Shown one piece after another: positions 7,046 to 14,790 of a stretch of DNA of 45,000 bases. The notes below the pieces were generated by a model. It was given only the letters and a program-made list of their open reading frames with translations. It was not told the DNA's origin and ran no database searches. The DNA is from Planococcus koreensis. GTDB lineage: Bacteria; Bacillota; Bacilli; Bacillales_A; Planococcaceae. The translations under genes were made by a program, and so were the position numbers. Location: positions 1-45,000 of the forward strand of contig NZ_RQII01000061.1 in assembly GCF_004761975.1 (NCBI RefSeq), given 5' to 3'. Positions within the stretch are counted from its first letter, which is position 1. Each line of letters begins with the position of its first letter.

Positions 7046-7067
7046 TAAAGGTAATTTATTTCCTTTA
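7046..7067 (+). promoter_or_regulatory. Operator-like palindrome downstream of the -10 box
   Basis: TAAAGG and CCTTTA arms with inner AAT/ATT form a 22-bp imperfect palindrome touching the -10 element. Its position fits a repressor or autoregulatory site for the AraC protein. Inference from position and symmetry only. Confidence 0.3.
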
Positions 7068-7211
7068 TTGAGGGTAAAAAGGTAAGATATTATTATGACA
7101 AATACATAAAAAAATAAAAAGTTATGCACCGAGCTATGTTCTTATTGACTATTTCAGTATATAGTAGGAATAACGACTGCAAAAACTTGTACAAAGAAAG
7201 ACGGGGAAAAA

Positions 7212-7997
7212 ATGAACATGATTGCTATGCCAACAATTCAAGAAACTATTTCCAAGATTTTCATGAATGAAAGTGAGACTATTGGACAGTATGAAGGTAT
7301 GGATAAGTTTTTTGAAATAGAGACACAATTAATTTATGAAATTCACCATCTCGAAAAAGAGCGTGCAAAAGAAACCTTGAGGTCGCTTATTGATCTGATT
7401 GCTTTGCGCTCAGGGAAAGAAACGATTCGCCAAGTGCGGAATTACTATATAGTACTTTCGTCTGTAATGGCTCGCAAACTGTATGAAATGCGCGTACCTC
7501 CCAAAAAAGCTTTCGCTTTTAACGTGGCTTGCGTCGAGCTGGTGGAAAAGCATATGAATGATTCGGAGTTTTTGTATGTGGCAGATGAACTGATCGAGTT
7601 TTTTACTTCGGTTATTTCAGAACGCAAACAGCCTTCGTTCGGCCACCAAACGGTCAATAAAGTCGTGATGTTCATCAATGACGAAGTTGAACGGGATTTG
7701 TCGGTCGAAGACATCGCCAAGCATTTCAATATTTCAACCAGCCATTTGTCACGCATCTTCCGTGAACACGCAGGCATAACGCTCGTCGAGTACTTGAATG
7801 TCCGCCGCGTTGAAGAATCTCAGTATTACCTGCGCCATTCAGACAAAGGCATCTCTGACATCTCGAAGCAATTCCATTTTTGCAATCAAAGCTATTTCAC
7901 CCGCATCTTTAAGAAATATACGACCGTCACGCCTAAGCAATTCCGTGACAGCCAGCATATCCCATACTTCCGCTATAACTTGCCGAACGCGAAATAA
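7212..7997 (+). CDS. AraC family transcriptional regulator
   Basis: A 261-residue protein whose C-terminal 100 residues form the double helix-turn-helix of AraC/XylS proteins. The first HTH is at about residues 165-190 (LSVEDIAKHFNISTSHLSRIFREH) and the second at about 210-245 (GISDISKQFHFCNQSYFTRIFKKYTTVTPKQFR, with the family's F-x-x-x-S-Y-F-x-R-x-F-K-K pattern). The N-terminal 150 residues are helical and resemble no sugar-binding cupin or response-regulator domain I recognise, so the signal is unknown. Start ATG 7212 follows GACGGGG. It stands alone; a palindrome at its promoter suggests autoregulation. Confidence 0.87.
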   Translation: MNMIAMPTIQETISKIFMNESETIGQYEGMDKFFEIETQLIYEIHHLEKERAKETLRSLIDLIALRSGKETIRQVRNYYIVLSSVMARKLYEMRVPPKKAFAFNVACVELVEKHMNDSEFLYVADELIEFFTSVISERKQPSFGHQTVNKVVMFINDEVERDLSVEDIAKHFNISTSHLSRIFREHAGITLVEYLNVRRVEESQYYLRHSDKGISDISKQFHFCNQSYFTRIFKKYTTVTPKQFRDSQHIPYFRYNLPNAK

Positions 7998-8021
7998 GGA
8001 GAATCAATTCTCCTTTTTTTT
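7996..8021 (+). terminator. Intrinsic terminator after the AraC-type gene
   Basis: GGAGAA and TTCTCC with a TCAA loop, followed by eight T residues; it begins at the stop codon. Confidence 0.78.
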
Positions 8022-8107
8022 CTTGCCTCCAACCGTTGGTGTGACAGCTTGTACAGCCTTAATATTGTCACAGGGCGCAAGAAAGTGGCTGCTTTTTGAC
8101 CCATCGA

Positions 8108-8136
8108 TTGAATTTTTTCCGGCATATAGGTATACT
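8108..8136 (+). promoter_or_regulatory. Sigma-A promoter of yidC
   Basis: TTGAAT (8108-8113), 17 nt, TATACT (8131-8136), with a leader of only about 27 nt. An inverted repeat TGTGACA / TGTCACA (8040-8072) lies upstream of it. Confidence 0.65.
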
Positions 8137-8169
8137 TCTTTATAGTTGAAAAAGGTGAAGGTGACTAAA

Positions 8170-8949
8170 TTGAAAAAGAAAATTACATTGCTGTCTTTAT
8201 TGGCGGTATCCGTATTACTATTGAGCGGCTGTTCTGCAGTCGAGAACAAAGAAGGATTTTTCTATACGCTTTTCGTAGCTCCATTTGATTTTTCCTTGGA
8301 TTACCTAGGGAATTTGTTCAATGGCAGCTACGGGTTGGCGATTGTCGCCATCACAGTCATCATCCGTTTGGTCTTGATGCCATTTATGCTGCGCACATAC
8401 AAGCGCCAACAAGGCATGAAAGTCAAAATGGACAAGCTGCGCCCGGAAATGGAAGATATCCAAAAGCGCTTGAAAGAAACGAAAGATAAAGAAGAGCAGA
8501 TGAAGATTCAGCAGGAAATGATGGGGCTTTATAAAAAGCATGACGTCAATCCGTTGAATATGGGCTGTCTGCCGGTCGTCATCCAGATGCCGATCGTTAT
8601 GGGCCTTTACTTTGCAATCCTGTATTCGCCGGATGTGAAATCACATGAATTCCTTTGGTTTAACTTGGGGAGCCCGGATATCGCTATGACGTTGATAGCC
8701 GGAGCGGTCTATTTCTTCCAGGCGAAAGTTTCCATGTGGACAATGCCGGAACAGCAACAGAAGCAGATGAAGTTTTTCGTCTACTTATCACCGATCATGA
8801 TCATGTTCGTTTCGTTTACATCGATGGCTGCATTGCCTGTTTACTGGGCAGTCGGAGGTATCCTGTTGATCGTGCAAACATTCATCGGCCGGAAGTTCTA
8901 TTCGGATCATCCAGAAATAGCGCTGGAATCTGTTGAAGAGAAAAAATAA
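8170..8949 (+). CDS. yidC: Membrane protein insertase YidC/Oxa1, lipoprotein type
   Basis: A 259-residue YidC2-type insertase. It has a lipoprotein signal peptide (MKKKITLLSLLAVSVLLLSGC; lipobox LSGC, lipidated Cys at residue 21). Five hydrophobic segments follow: the first conserved one is GLAIVAITVIIRLVLMPF (hydrophilic-groove Arg of Oxa1 proteins), then a charged cytoplasmic hairpin (RPEMEDIQKRLKETKDKEEQ) and the NMGCLPVVIQMPIVMGLYFA helix. It folds and inserts membrane proteins at, or independently of, the Sec translocon. TTG 8170 is preferred (AAGGTG about 7 nt upstream); in-frame TTG 8146 and GTG 8155/8161 lie upstream. No MifM-like leader peptide is visible. B. subtilis has two paralogues, SpoIIIJ and YqjG; which one this matches is unclear. 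Confidence 0.92.
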   Translation: MKKKITLLSLLAVSVLLLSGCSAVENKEGFFYTLFVAPFDFSLDYLGNLFNGSYGLAIVAITVIIRLVLMPFMLRTYKRQQGMKVKMDKLRPEMEDIQKRLKETKDKEEQMKIQQEMMGLYKKHDVNPLNMGCLPVVIQMPIVMGLYFAILYSPDVKSHEFLWFNLGSPDIAMTLIAGAVYFFQAKVSMWTMPEQQQKQMKFFVYLSPIMIMFVSFTSMAALPVYWAVGGILLIVQTFIGRKFYSDHPEIALESVEEKK

Positions 8950-8956
8950 TAGAAGG

Positions 8957-8986
8957 AGCCGGCAAATTTTGCCGGCTTTCTTTTTT
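8957..8986 (+). terminator. Intrinsic terminator after yidC
   Basis: AGCCGGCAAA and TTTGCCGGCT stem followed by TTCTTTTTT. The next small gene begins inside its shadow, so that gene relies on read-through or its own promoter. Confidence 0.85.
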
Positions 8987-8999
8987 GGAGTTGAACCTA

Positions 9000-9245
9000 T
9001 TGAATAGCAAGATTTTTCAGGGGCTATTGATTGCAGCATTGAGCATTGCCTCGCTCGTTTTTGTCGTAATGAGGGAATTGGATTTTGCTGTGTTGTTCAT
9101 GACAGTGCTGTTCGTGTTGACGAACAGTTTCCGCTATCGGCAGATGAAGGCGAAGGGGATGGACCGGGAAGCGAAATGGATGCTCGGCATGTCCGTTACA
9201 TTTGTAGTCCTGTTCTTCGTCGTTCTCGCGACCATTATTTTATAG
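9000..9245 (+). CDS. Small two/three-pass membrane protein, unknown function
   Basis: An 81-residue protein with hydrophobic segments at about residues 6-23 (FQGLLIAALSIASLVFVV), 28-42 (DFAVLFMTVLFVLTN) and 62-81 (MLGMSVTFVVLFFVVLATII), separated by a short basic loop (RYRQMKAKGMDREAKW). TTG 9000 has GGAG at 8987-8990; an earlier TTG at 8985 lacks a site. The family is not recognised. It sits 50 nt after yidC but beyond its terminator, so co-expression is only partial at best. Confidence 0.65.
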   Translation: MNSKIFQGLLIAALSIASLVFVVMRELDFAVLFMTVLFVLTNSFRYRQMKAKGMDREAKWMLGMSVTFVVLFFVVLATIIL

Positions 9246-9280
9246 TTTGCCTAAAAACTTAAAATGTTTGTTATGCATTT

Positions 9281-9388
9281 CGCTTCAGGCGGACGCGTTC
9301 CGCGGATCTGGCTTCAGTCTCCTCGTCGCTAATGCTCCTGTGGGGCCTTCAGCTCAGGCTTTGCCCGCTGGAGTCGCCGCCTTCCGCT
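9281..9388 (+). repeat. GC-rich structured repeat, copy A
   Basis: This copy begins CGCTTCAGGCGGACGCGTTC and ends GGAGTCGCCGCCTTCCGCT, with internal GCTCCTGTGGGG and CAGCTCAGGCTTTGCCCGC blocks. It has the look of the abundant palindromic intergenic repeats I recall from many Bacillaceae and Planococcaceae genomes. It aligns block by block with the reverse complement of copy B, so the pair is inverted. Confidence 0.6.
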
Positions 9389-9484
9389 ACATTCAAAGAT
9401 ATTTCTTTATAACAAGTTATTTCTTTTACTGAATAACACAAAAGATATACTTTCTGCAGTTTCTTTCGTGTTCTCCAGATATGA

Positions 9485-9594
9485 AGCAAAACAGCGGAGA
9501 CGCCTGCGGGAAAGCGAGACAGCCGAGACCCCGCAAGGAGCGAAGCGACTGAGGAGGCTTGGCGCTCGCCCGCGGCAAGCGTAGCTGTTTTGCG
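9485..9594 (-). repeat. GC-rich structured repeat, copy B (inverted relative to A)
   Basis: The outer arms GCAAAACAGC (9485-9494) and GCTGTTTTGC (9584-9593) are perfectly complementary, so the element folds on itself. Inside are GGAGACGCCTGCGGGAAAGC, GAGACCCCGCAAGGAGCGAA and CCCGCGGCAAGCG blocks that correspond to copy A in reverse complement. Confidence 0.6.
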
Positions 9595-9641
9595 GAATAT
9601 CGACTCCATCAGGAAAAGGATTTATCTTTCTCAACAAGCTT

Positions 9642-9675
9642 AAAACAGCACAGCCAAATGGCTGTGCTGTTTTTG
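9642..9675. terminator. Strong bidirectional terminator
   Basis: AAAACAGCACAGCC and GGCTGTGCTGTTTT form a 14-bp perfect stem with T tracts on both strands. No plus-strand gene ends nearby, so it most likely ends the minus-strand unit of the 36-codon gene and the upstream MFS gene. Confidence 0.85.
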
Positions 9676-9693
9676 AAATGCGGCTGCAAGAGA

Positions 9694-9804
9694 TTAGACG
9701 GCAGCGGTATTTTTATGGGTGTATCTTTCTTTTTTGCGTTCTTCAAGCAAAACATCCAATTGGTGCATGAGATTCAAGATGTCTTTTTCGGAAATTCTTT
9801 TCAA
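9694..9804 (-). CDS. 36-residue charged helical peptide, unrecognised
   Basis: The ribosome site GAAGGAG, an 8-nt spacer and TTG 9804 open a 36-codon frame ending at TAA 9694-9696. The peptide begins MKRISEKDILNLMHQLDVLL and continues with EERKKERYTHKN. It is very hydrophilic, with a leucine/isoleucine heptad-like pattern suggesting one amphipathic helix that could pair with a partner. It lies 73 nt downstream of the MFS gene on the same strand and 18 nt before a strong terminator. A small palindrome TACGAATAAATACGTA (9831-9846) sits just upstream. The size recalls small regulatory peptides such as anti-repressors, but I recognise no family. Confidence 0.55.
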   Translation of the reverse strand: MKRISEKDILNLMHQLDVLLEERKKERYTHKNTAAV

Positions 9805-9877
9805 AATACCCAGCTCCTTCAAGAGGTTTATACGTATTTATTCGTAAAAGCCTCCAAGGTTATGGGGGTAGCGGCTA

Positions 9878-11029
9878 TTAATAATGGAATTTCTTTTTTG
9901 TCAGCAGGACGGCAATGATGGCTGGAGCTGAAAAACTTACCATGCCAAGGAACGCCAAACCGGGAGAGATTTCGTACAGGAAGCCGCCGATGATGGTCAG
10001 CAGCGCTACGCTCAAGCTCATCGCGACCGCAGCGTACATGCCTTGCGCTGCCGGAATATGGACGGGCTGCAGATTTTTAAAGATGTAGCGGATGAAAGCG
10101 AAATGCGCAACGCCGAATGACATGGCGTGAAAAACCTGGGAAATGACGAAAACCCAAACTGATGGAAACAGGAAGATTAAAACCCAGCGCACTGTCGATC
10201 CGATGGCAGCCAAAAGGAACATAGAAGAGACGCTCCAATTGCGGAACAACGTATCGGCTTTATTGAAAAAGATGATTTCAAAAATGATGGCGACGTTCAG
10301 CACGATGCCGATGTAAAAACTATTGACGCCGAGATCCTGCAAATAGATGAAGCCGTAATTATAATAGGCCGCATGCGCGCCCTGCAGCAAAGTTGAAATG
10401 CCGAGTATCGTCAAGAATGCTTTGGATTGAAGTAATTCCTTAACGGCTCCCTTGCTTGCGGCATGCTTAGGTTTGGGCTTGATCTGCAGGGGAACTGGTG
10501 AAGCGGCGGATTGCGTAATGGCCATGAAGGCTAGGCCGGAAAGCATCACCCAGAGAATAGCGCTTTCCTGCCACACGGCTGTCAAAGCGCCGACAATGAG
10601 CAAGGCAATCGTGTAGCCGAGCGAACCGAAAGAACGGCTTTTGCCGTAGTGGATGCGGTCGGTCTGCATCAGGACGGTCGCTCCGCTTTCCATTGCCGGC
10701 AGCAAGTTCGGGTAAACGAAGCTGAAGGCGACGGTGATGATGAACAAAGCGGTGTATGAATTTGCCGGTATGTACAATGCCATGAGAATTGCTGAAGCGA
10801 TCGCCAGCACTTGCATAAGGCGGCCGAGCGACAGCAGCCGTGTCATAATCGGAAAGAATAAGAGCGTTGATAAAGACCGGGCGATCATGCCGGCGCCCAT
10901 GATGATGCTGGCTGCCGAGACGCTCATGTCTTTTTCGTTTGTCAGCCACCCCGTCCAATAGGGCAGGAATACGCCCCACGTAAAGAAGAAGGCGAAGAAG
11001 TTTAAAGAAAGCCATTTTTGATTGTTCAT
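9878..11029 (-). CDS. MFS transporter of the MFS_1-like / YwbF type
   Basis: A 383-residue permease with 12 predicted hydrophobic segments. The N-terminus (NFFAFFFTWGVFLPYWTGWL) and the KSRSFGSLGYTIALLIVGAL block around residues 128-147 (R-x-x-G-S-x-G-F type) match the LacY/HcaT-like MFS_1_like family, of which B. subtilis YwbF is a member. Natural substrates of that branch (sugars, nucleosides, phenylpropionate) vary, so none is assigned. ATG 11029 follows AGGT with a 5-nt spacer. It probably shares its transcript with the 36-codon gene downstream. Confidence 0.83.
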   Translation of the reverse strand: MNNQKWLSLNFFAFFFTWGVFLPYWTGWLTNEKDMSVSAASIIMGAGMIARSLSTLLFFPIMTRLLSLGRLMQVLAIASAILMALYIPANSYTALFIITVAFSFVYPNLLPAMESGATVLMQTDRIHYGKSRSFGSLGYTIALLIVGALTAVWQESAILWVMLSGLAFMAITQSAASPVPLQIKPKPKHAASKGAVKELLQSKAFLTILGISTLLQGAHAAYYNYGFIYLQDLGVNSFYIGIVLNVAIIFEIIFFNKADTLFRNWSVSSMFLLAAIGSTVRWVLIFLFPSVWVFVISQVFHAMSFGVAHFAFIRYIFKNLQPVHIPAAQGMYAAVAMSLSVALLTIIGGFLYEISPGLAFLGMVSFSAPAIIAVLLTKKKFHY

Positions 11030-11150
11030 ATTTTACCTCGTATCTATGGGAAGTCTATGATAAAGTATAACGAATGTTCACTTGTTTGAGGAGAATTTCG
11101 GCAGCAGGGATGGTAAAATAATAAAGAAGTTGAAAGAAAGAGGGAATCCG

Positions 11151-12110
11151 ATGAAATCCCGTTATTCACATAACCAAGATAAAAAGAATACGTATATAAA
11201 ATGGGGCGCCGGCGGCTTGCTTGCATTGCTGCTGCTTGCCGGAACTTGGCTGTACGCCAACGGATGGGACGTCGAACGAAGCTTTGCGGCGTTGAAAGGG
11301 CAGCAAGCCGAAGAAACGGAAGCCCCTAAAGAAGAGGTAGACGTGCAAGAACCCGCTGTTGAAAAACCGGAACAGCCTGTTGTTGAAAAACCTCAAGAGC
11401 AAGAGCCGCCGGTTGAAGAAGAACCACCGGCTGAAGAGCCTAAGGCAGAGGAACCTGCGGCGGAAACACCTGCGGCGGAAGAGCCTAAAGCGCAAGAGCC
11501 GCCCGCAGCAGAAGAACCGAAGGAAGAACCGGCAGAGCAACAGCCAGCTGATGCCACGACTTACCAGGACGGGATTAAGCTCCCGGCAAAACCGACTTAC
11601 ATCAATAATATATTGCTGGCCAATAAACAGCACCCGCTGCCGCAGAATTACGCGCCCGGTGAAAGCAAGGAAGCCCGCGCTGCTTTTGAAGCGATGAAAA
11701 AAGATGCGCAGGCTGCTGGCATCAATTTAAACGCATTCAGTACTTACCGTGAATTCGCACGCCAGAAACAGCTTTATGAAGGATATGCTGCGAAAGATGG
11801 AGCGAAAGCGGCAGACCGCTACAGTGCACGCCCTGGATTTTCAGAGCATCAAACCGGCCTTGCGTTCGATATCGGGGAAGCCGGCCAGGAACAGCATTGG
11901 GCTTCTGCATCGTTCGGCGCGACAAAAGGCGGAAAATGGGTGAAAGCAAACGCCCATAAATATGGCTTCATCCTCCGCTATCCGGAAGGTGCGGAAAAAA
12001 TTACCGGCTACATGCATGAGTCTTGGCATTTCCGTTATGTGGGCAATGCAGCGGCCAAAGAAATTTTCGCAAAAGGCATCACATTGGAAGAATATTTGGG
12101 TGTTCATTAA
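11151..12110 (+). CDS. M15B D,D-carboxypeptidase (VanY/LdcB-like), membrane anchored
   Basis: A 319-residue protein with an N-terminal membrane anchor (about residues 20-40, WGAGGLLALLLLAGTWLYANG). A low-complexity Pro/Glu/Ala-rich linker (about residues 62-137) repeats EEPKAEEPAAE-type units. A C-terminal peptidase domain follows, with zinc-ligand motif SEHQTGLAFD (S-x-H-x-x-G-x-A-x-D) and HESWHFRYVG (E-x-x-W-H). It trims D-alanine or related residues from peptidoglycan stem peptides outside the membrane. ATG 11151 has AGAGGGA upstream; the longer frame start lacks a site. The linker probably spans the wall. It could be a D,D- or L,D-carboxypeptidase. Confidence 0.88.
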   Translation: MKSRYSHNQDKKNTYIKWGAGGLLALLLLAGTWLYANGWDVERSFAALKGQQAEETEAPKEEVDVQEPAVEKPEQPVVEKPQEQEPPVEEEPPAEEPKAEEPAAETPAAEEPKAQEPPAAEEPKEEPAEQQPADATTYQDGIKLPAKPTYINNILLANKQHPLPQNYAPGESKEARAAFEAMKKDAQAAGINLNAFSTYREFARQKQLYEGYAAKDGAKAADRYSARPGFSEHQTGLAFDIGEAGQEQHWASASFGATKGGKWVKANAHKYGFILRYPEGAEKITGYMHESWHFRYVGNAAAKEIFAKGITLEEYLGVH

Positions 12111-12119
12111 CAACAATGA

Positions 12120-12157
12120 AAGACGCTTTCGGAGGGATATCCGAAAGCGTCTTTTTT
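12120..12157 (+). terminator. Intrinsic terminator after the VanY-like gene
   Basis: AAGACGCTTTCGGA and TCCGAAAGCGTCTT stem followed by TTTT. Confidence 0.88.
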
Positions 12158-12161
12158 GCTG

Positions 12162-13616
12162 TCATAAAATCGGTGCCAGCAAGCGGGCAATCGATTCTTT
12201 GGTTTTGATCATGCGAGCCCGCTCCAAGTAATGTTCGTAGGTCAGTTCAGTGGAAAGCTCCATATCCTGATGGAATAGGGCTGTAAGCTCGCGTGCAACC
12301 TTCTCGTCGTAGATGAAGGCGTTGACTTCAAAATTGAGCTTAAAGCTGCGGACGTCGATATTTGCAGTGCCGACGGTTGAAGCTTTGTCATCGATGACAA
12401 TCATCTTCGTATGCAAAAAGCCGTTGTCGTAAACAAAGACGCGTGCACCGGCTTTCAGCAATTGGCCTGCATAGGAATAAGTCGCCCAGTAGACAAACGG
12501 GTGGTCGGGTTTGTTTGGAATCATGATGCGCACATCGATGCCGGACAATGTTGCGATCCGGATGGCGTCATAGAAGCTCGTATCCGGTATGAAATAAGGT
12601 GTCTGGATATAAATGCATTCTTTCGCGGAATTGATGAGCTTCAGGTAACCGTCCTTAATCTGCTCCCATTCTTCATCGGGGCCGCTGGAAACGATCTGCA
12701 TCGTCGTCGTGCCTTTGGCTGGGATGGCAGGGAAGTACACTTCGTCGTATTCGATATCATGCCTAGTGGATGCTTGGTTCCAATCCAGGATGAAACGGGT
12801 CTGGAGCGGGTGCAGCGCGCTGCCTTCGATGCGCAGATGAGTATCCCGCCAATAACCGAATCGTCTGTGGAGCCCTAAATACTCATCGCCGACGTTAAAG
12901 CCGCCGATATAGCCGACGCGGCCATCGATTACGACGATTTTACGGTGATTGCGGTAATTCAGCCGCGGGTTGATGATCGGCCATTTGGAAGGAAAGAACG
13001 TTTCGACTTCGCCTCCTGCTTTTACAAAATCCTTGAAATGGCGTTTGCTAAGATTGCGTGAGCCCATGTCGTCATAAAGCAGGCGGACTTTGACGCCTTC
13101 TTTCACTTTTGCGGTCAGCGTATTCATGACGCGCGTCCCCAATTCATCTAAGCGGAAAATGTAATATTGGATGTGAATATGGTCTTTGGCGCTTTCGATA
13201 TCCTTGATCAACGCATTGAATTTTTCACGGCCATCATTGAAAATGCGCACGTCATTGTCTTGCGTCAAAACGGCGCCGTTATTCCGTAAATGCAGATAAA
13301 CCATGTCCTTGTAATCGTGGACAGCAGGGTCTTTAAAAACGAACGTTTCATCGTGCAGCGCATCCATTTGATGGCTGATCAATGACTCGATTCCGACGCG
13401 TGAACGGCCTTCCCATTTGAAAAGGGTCTTTTTACGTAGTTTTCTGCCCAGCAGAAGGTAGATGAAAAATCCGAAAATGGGAATGAAAAACAAGACCAGA
13501 ATCCAGGCCCACGTCGATGTGGCATCGCGCCGTTCTAGAAAAACAAGGGCAGCAGCCAGAAAGACGTTAATGATGAAAATTGCTGCAGTCAAAATACCGA
13601 TGATGGATACTGTCAT
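12162..13616 (-). CDS. cls: Cardiolipin synthase
   Basis: A 484-residue phospholipase-D superfamily enzyme, the usual length for bacterial Cls. Two N-terminal membrane helices (about residues 3-55) precede the catalytic domain. The two HKD motifs are HRKIVVIDGRVGYIGGFN (about residues 225-242) and HTKMIVIDDKASTVGTAN (about residues 402-419), both with intact H-x-K-x4-D. It condenses two phosphatidylglycerols to cardiolipin and glycerol at the membrane. Start ATG 13616 follows GGAGGG. A possible promoter (TTTTAT, 18 nt, TATACT, read on the minus strand) lies near 13660-13690. Cardiolipin synthesis fits the salt/stress character of the neighbourhood, which is inference. Confidence 0.93.
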   Translation of the reverse strand: MTVSIIGILTAAIFIINVFLAAALVFLERRDATSTWAWILVLFFIPIFGFFIYLLLGRKLRKKTLFKWEGRSRVGIESLISHQMDALHDETFVFKDPAVHDYKDMVYLHLRNNGAVLTQDNDVRIFNDGREKFNALIKDIESAKDHIHIQYYIFRLDELGTRVMNTLTAKVKEGVKVRLLYDDMGSRNLSKRHFKDFVKAGGEVETFFPSKWPIINPRLNYRNHRKIVVIDGRVGYIGGFNVGDEYLGLHRRFGYWRDTHLRIEGSALHPLQTRFILDWNQASTRHDIEYDEVYFPAIPAKGTTTMQIVSSGPDEEWEQIKDGYLKLINSAKECIYIQTPYFIPDTSFYDAIRIATLSGIDVRIMIPNKPDHPFVYWATYSYAGQLLKAGARVFVYDNGFLHTKMIVIDDKASTVGTANIDVRSFKLNFEVNAFIYDEKVARELTALFHQDMELSTELTYEHYLERARMIKTKESIARLLAPIL

Positions 13617-13765
13617 GATTTCCCTCCGATAACCGTAAATTGTCTCTATATAACTTAGTATAGACTATTCGTATGAATTGATAAAAAAATTTATGATATT
13701 ATGTAAGTTGTTTTTCCTATTTTTAAATAAAATAAACGCTGGTCGTTTCGCAGAAGGAATTGCAT

Positions 13766-13801
13766 ATAAAAAACGCATTCAAAAAAGATTGAATGCGTTT
13801 G
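13766..13801 (-). terminator. Terminator of the squalene/phytoene synthase-like gene
   Basis: On the minus strand, AAACGCATTCAA and TTGAATGCGTTT form a 12-bp stem followed by TTTTA. Confidence 0.85.
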
Positions 13802-13806
13802 TGGTG

Positions 13807-14637
13807 TTAGTTTATTTGCTCTTCTTGTTTCAACTGATCGACAATGTTTTCGACTTCTTGGCGCGACATTTTTTCTTTACCAGACTTCAATGCTTTTAAT
13901 GTGCTGTGGGCCAATGCCAGCGGAACCTTGCAGAACATCAGGATGCGCTTGTTTTTGATCGGTTTGACGTAAAGGTCCGCCTGTGCCAAGTTCTCGTTGG
14001 CATAATGGTACATATCATCACGCGTCCAGCCTTTAGGGACGAACGATACGCCGCGCTCCAAATCTTCATCGAAATTGCGGAGCATGTTAACAGCCTGCAA
14101 ACCGCGGCCGAATCCGATGGCGAGTTCCGGGTCAGTGTCGGTATTATCGTACCACTTCCATAAATCGGAAAGCATTGTTCCGACGAGGCCGGCTACATAA
14201 TATGTGTAATCATCCAAATCCTCTTTTGTTTCGATAACCCATTTCTTTTCAACCCATTTTGCCATACCTGCAGACATCACCGCTGTTGAATCCTTAACTT
14301 TTTCGACGATTTCCGGCGGACAAACACTGATCCAGTCAGCAAGCCTTTGGGAAACCGGCGGCAAAAGGTGAAGGTAAGGGGAGATTAAAGCTTGATAGGC
14401 ATCCCTGTCGAACGTGGTTTTAAGCATCTTGCTGATTTCAAGAAGCAATTTTTGCTTTGCCCCGTCCTCGAGTTCGGGATGGTCTTCAATTTCATCGATT
14501 GCCCGCATACATAAGTACGCCGAAGCGACCGCTTTTTTTAAAGTGGGTTCTAAAAAATTGATTGGGATGAAAAAAGTCCGGCTCGTTTCTTTCAGCATGA
14601 CCATGGACTCTTTTTGTAAATTCGCGGTTTTACTCAT
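13807..14637 (-). CDS. Squalene/phytoene synthase family protein with altered second Asp motif
   Basis: A 276-residue all-helical isoprenoid synthase-fold protein, the normal length for CrtB/CrtM/HpnD-type enzymes. The first aspartate-rich motif D48-E-I-E-D52 is intact. YYVAGLVGTML at about residues 146-156 matches the family signature. The second motif, at N184-MLRNFDED-L193, reads N188-F-D-E-D192, with Asn replacing the first Asp of the usual D-x-x-x-D. ATG 14637 follows AGGAGG. It could make dehydrosqualene for C30 carotenoids, common in Planococcus, or be a diverged phosphatase-like member as I recall for B. subtilis YisP. It is alone, without a desaturase neighbour. Confidence 0.83.
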   Translation of the reverse strand: MSKTANLQKESMVMLKETSRTFFIPINFLEPTLKKAVASAYLCMRAIDEIEDHPELEDGAKQKLLLEISKMLKTTFDRDAYQALISPYLHLLPPVSQRLADWISVCPPEIVEKVKDSTAVMSAGMAKWVEKKWVIETKEDLDDYTYYVAGLVGTMLSDLWKWYDNTDTDPELAIGFGRGLQAVNMLRNFDEDLERGVSFVPKGWTRDDMYHYANENLAQADLYVKPIKNKRILMFCKVPLALAHSTLKALKSGKEKMSRQEVENIVDQLKQEEQIN

Positions 14638-14790
14638 CTCAATTTCCTCCTGTTCATGGCAGAATCAAGGCGTGATATGTAAGGGATTCCGAAAGATTAA
14701 CCGGTAAAACACGAAACTGCCTTTCTACTAAATATAAACGAATTATATAAAAAAACAAATAAATACTCGAAAAGGCGAAAATGGCGTGGA

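Larger units (their letters stand above)
9246..9641. other. Gene-free 396-bp region holding two inverted GC-rich repeats
   Basis: No credible gene is seen. The stretch contains two related, structured GC-rich elements in opposite orientation (listed separately), joined by about 95 bp of AT-rich DNA, and ends at a terminator. Long open frames here come from the repeat composition and lack ribosome sites. Confidence 0.6.

Noticed and set aside
8040..8072. Inverted repeat TGTGACA / TGTCACA upstream of yidC as an operator or MifM-like arrest leader
   Set aside because: It lies upstream of the yidC promoter and no arrest-peptide ORF with a ribosome site is present; arms are short and 19 nt apart.
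9246..9641. Open reading frames of 60-120 codons on both strands
   Set aside because: They run through GC-rich repeat units, lack ribosome sites and have repeat-driven composition.
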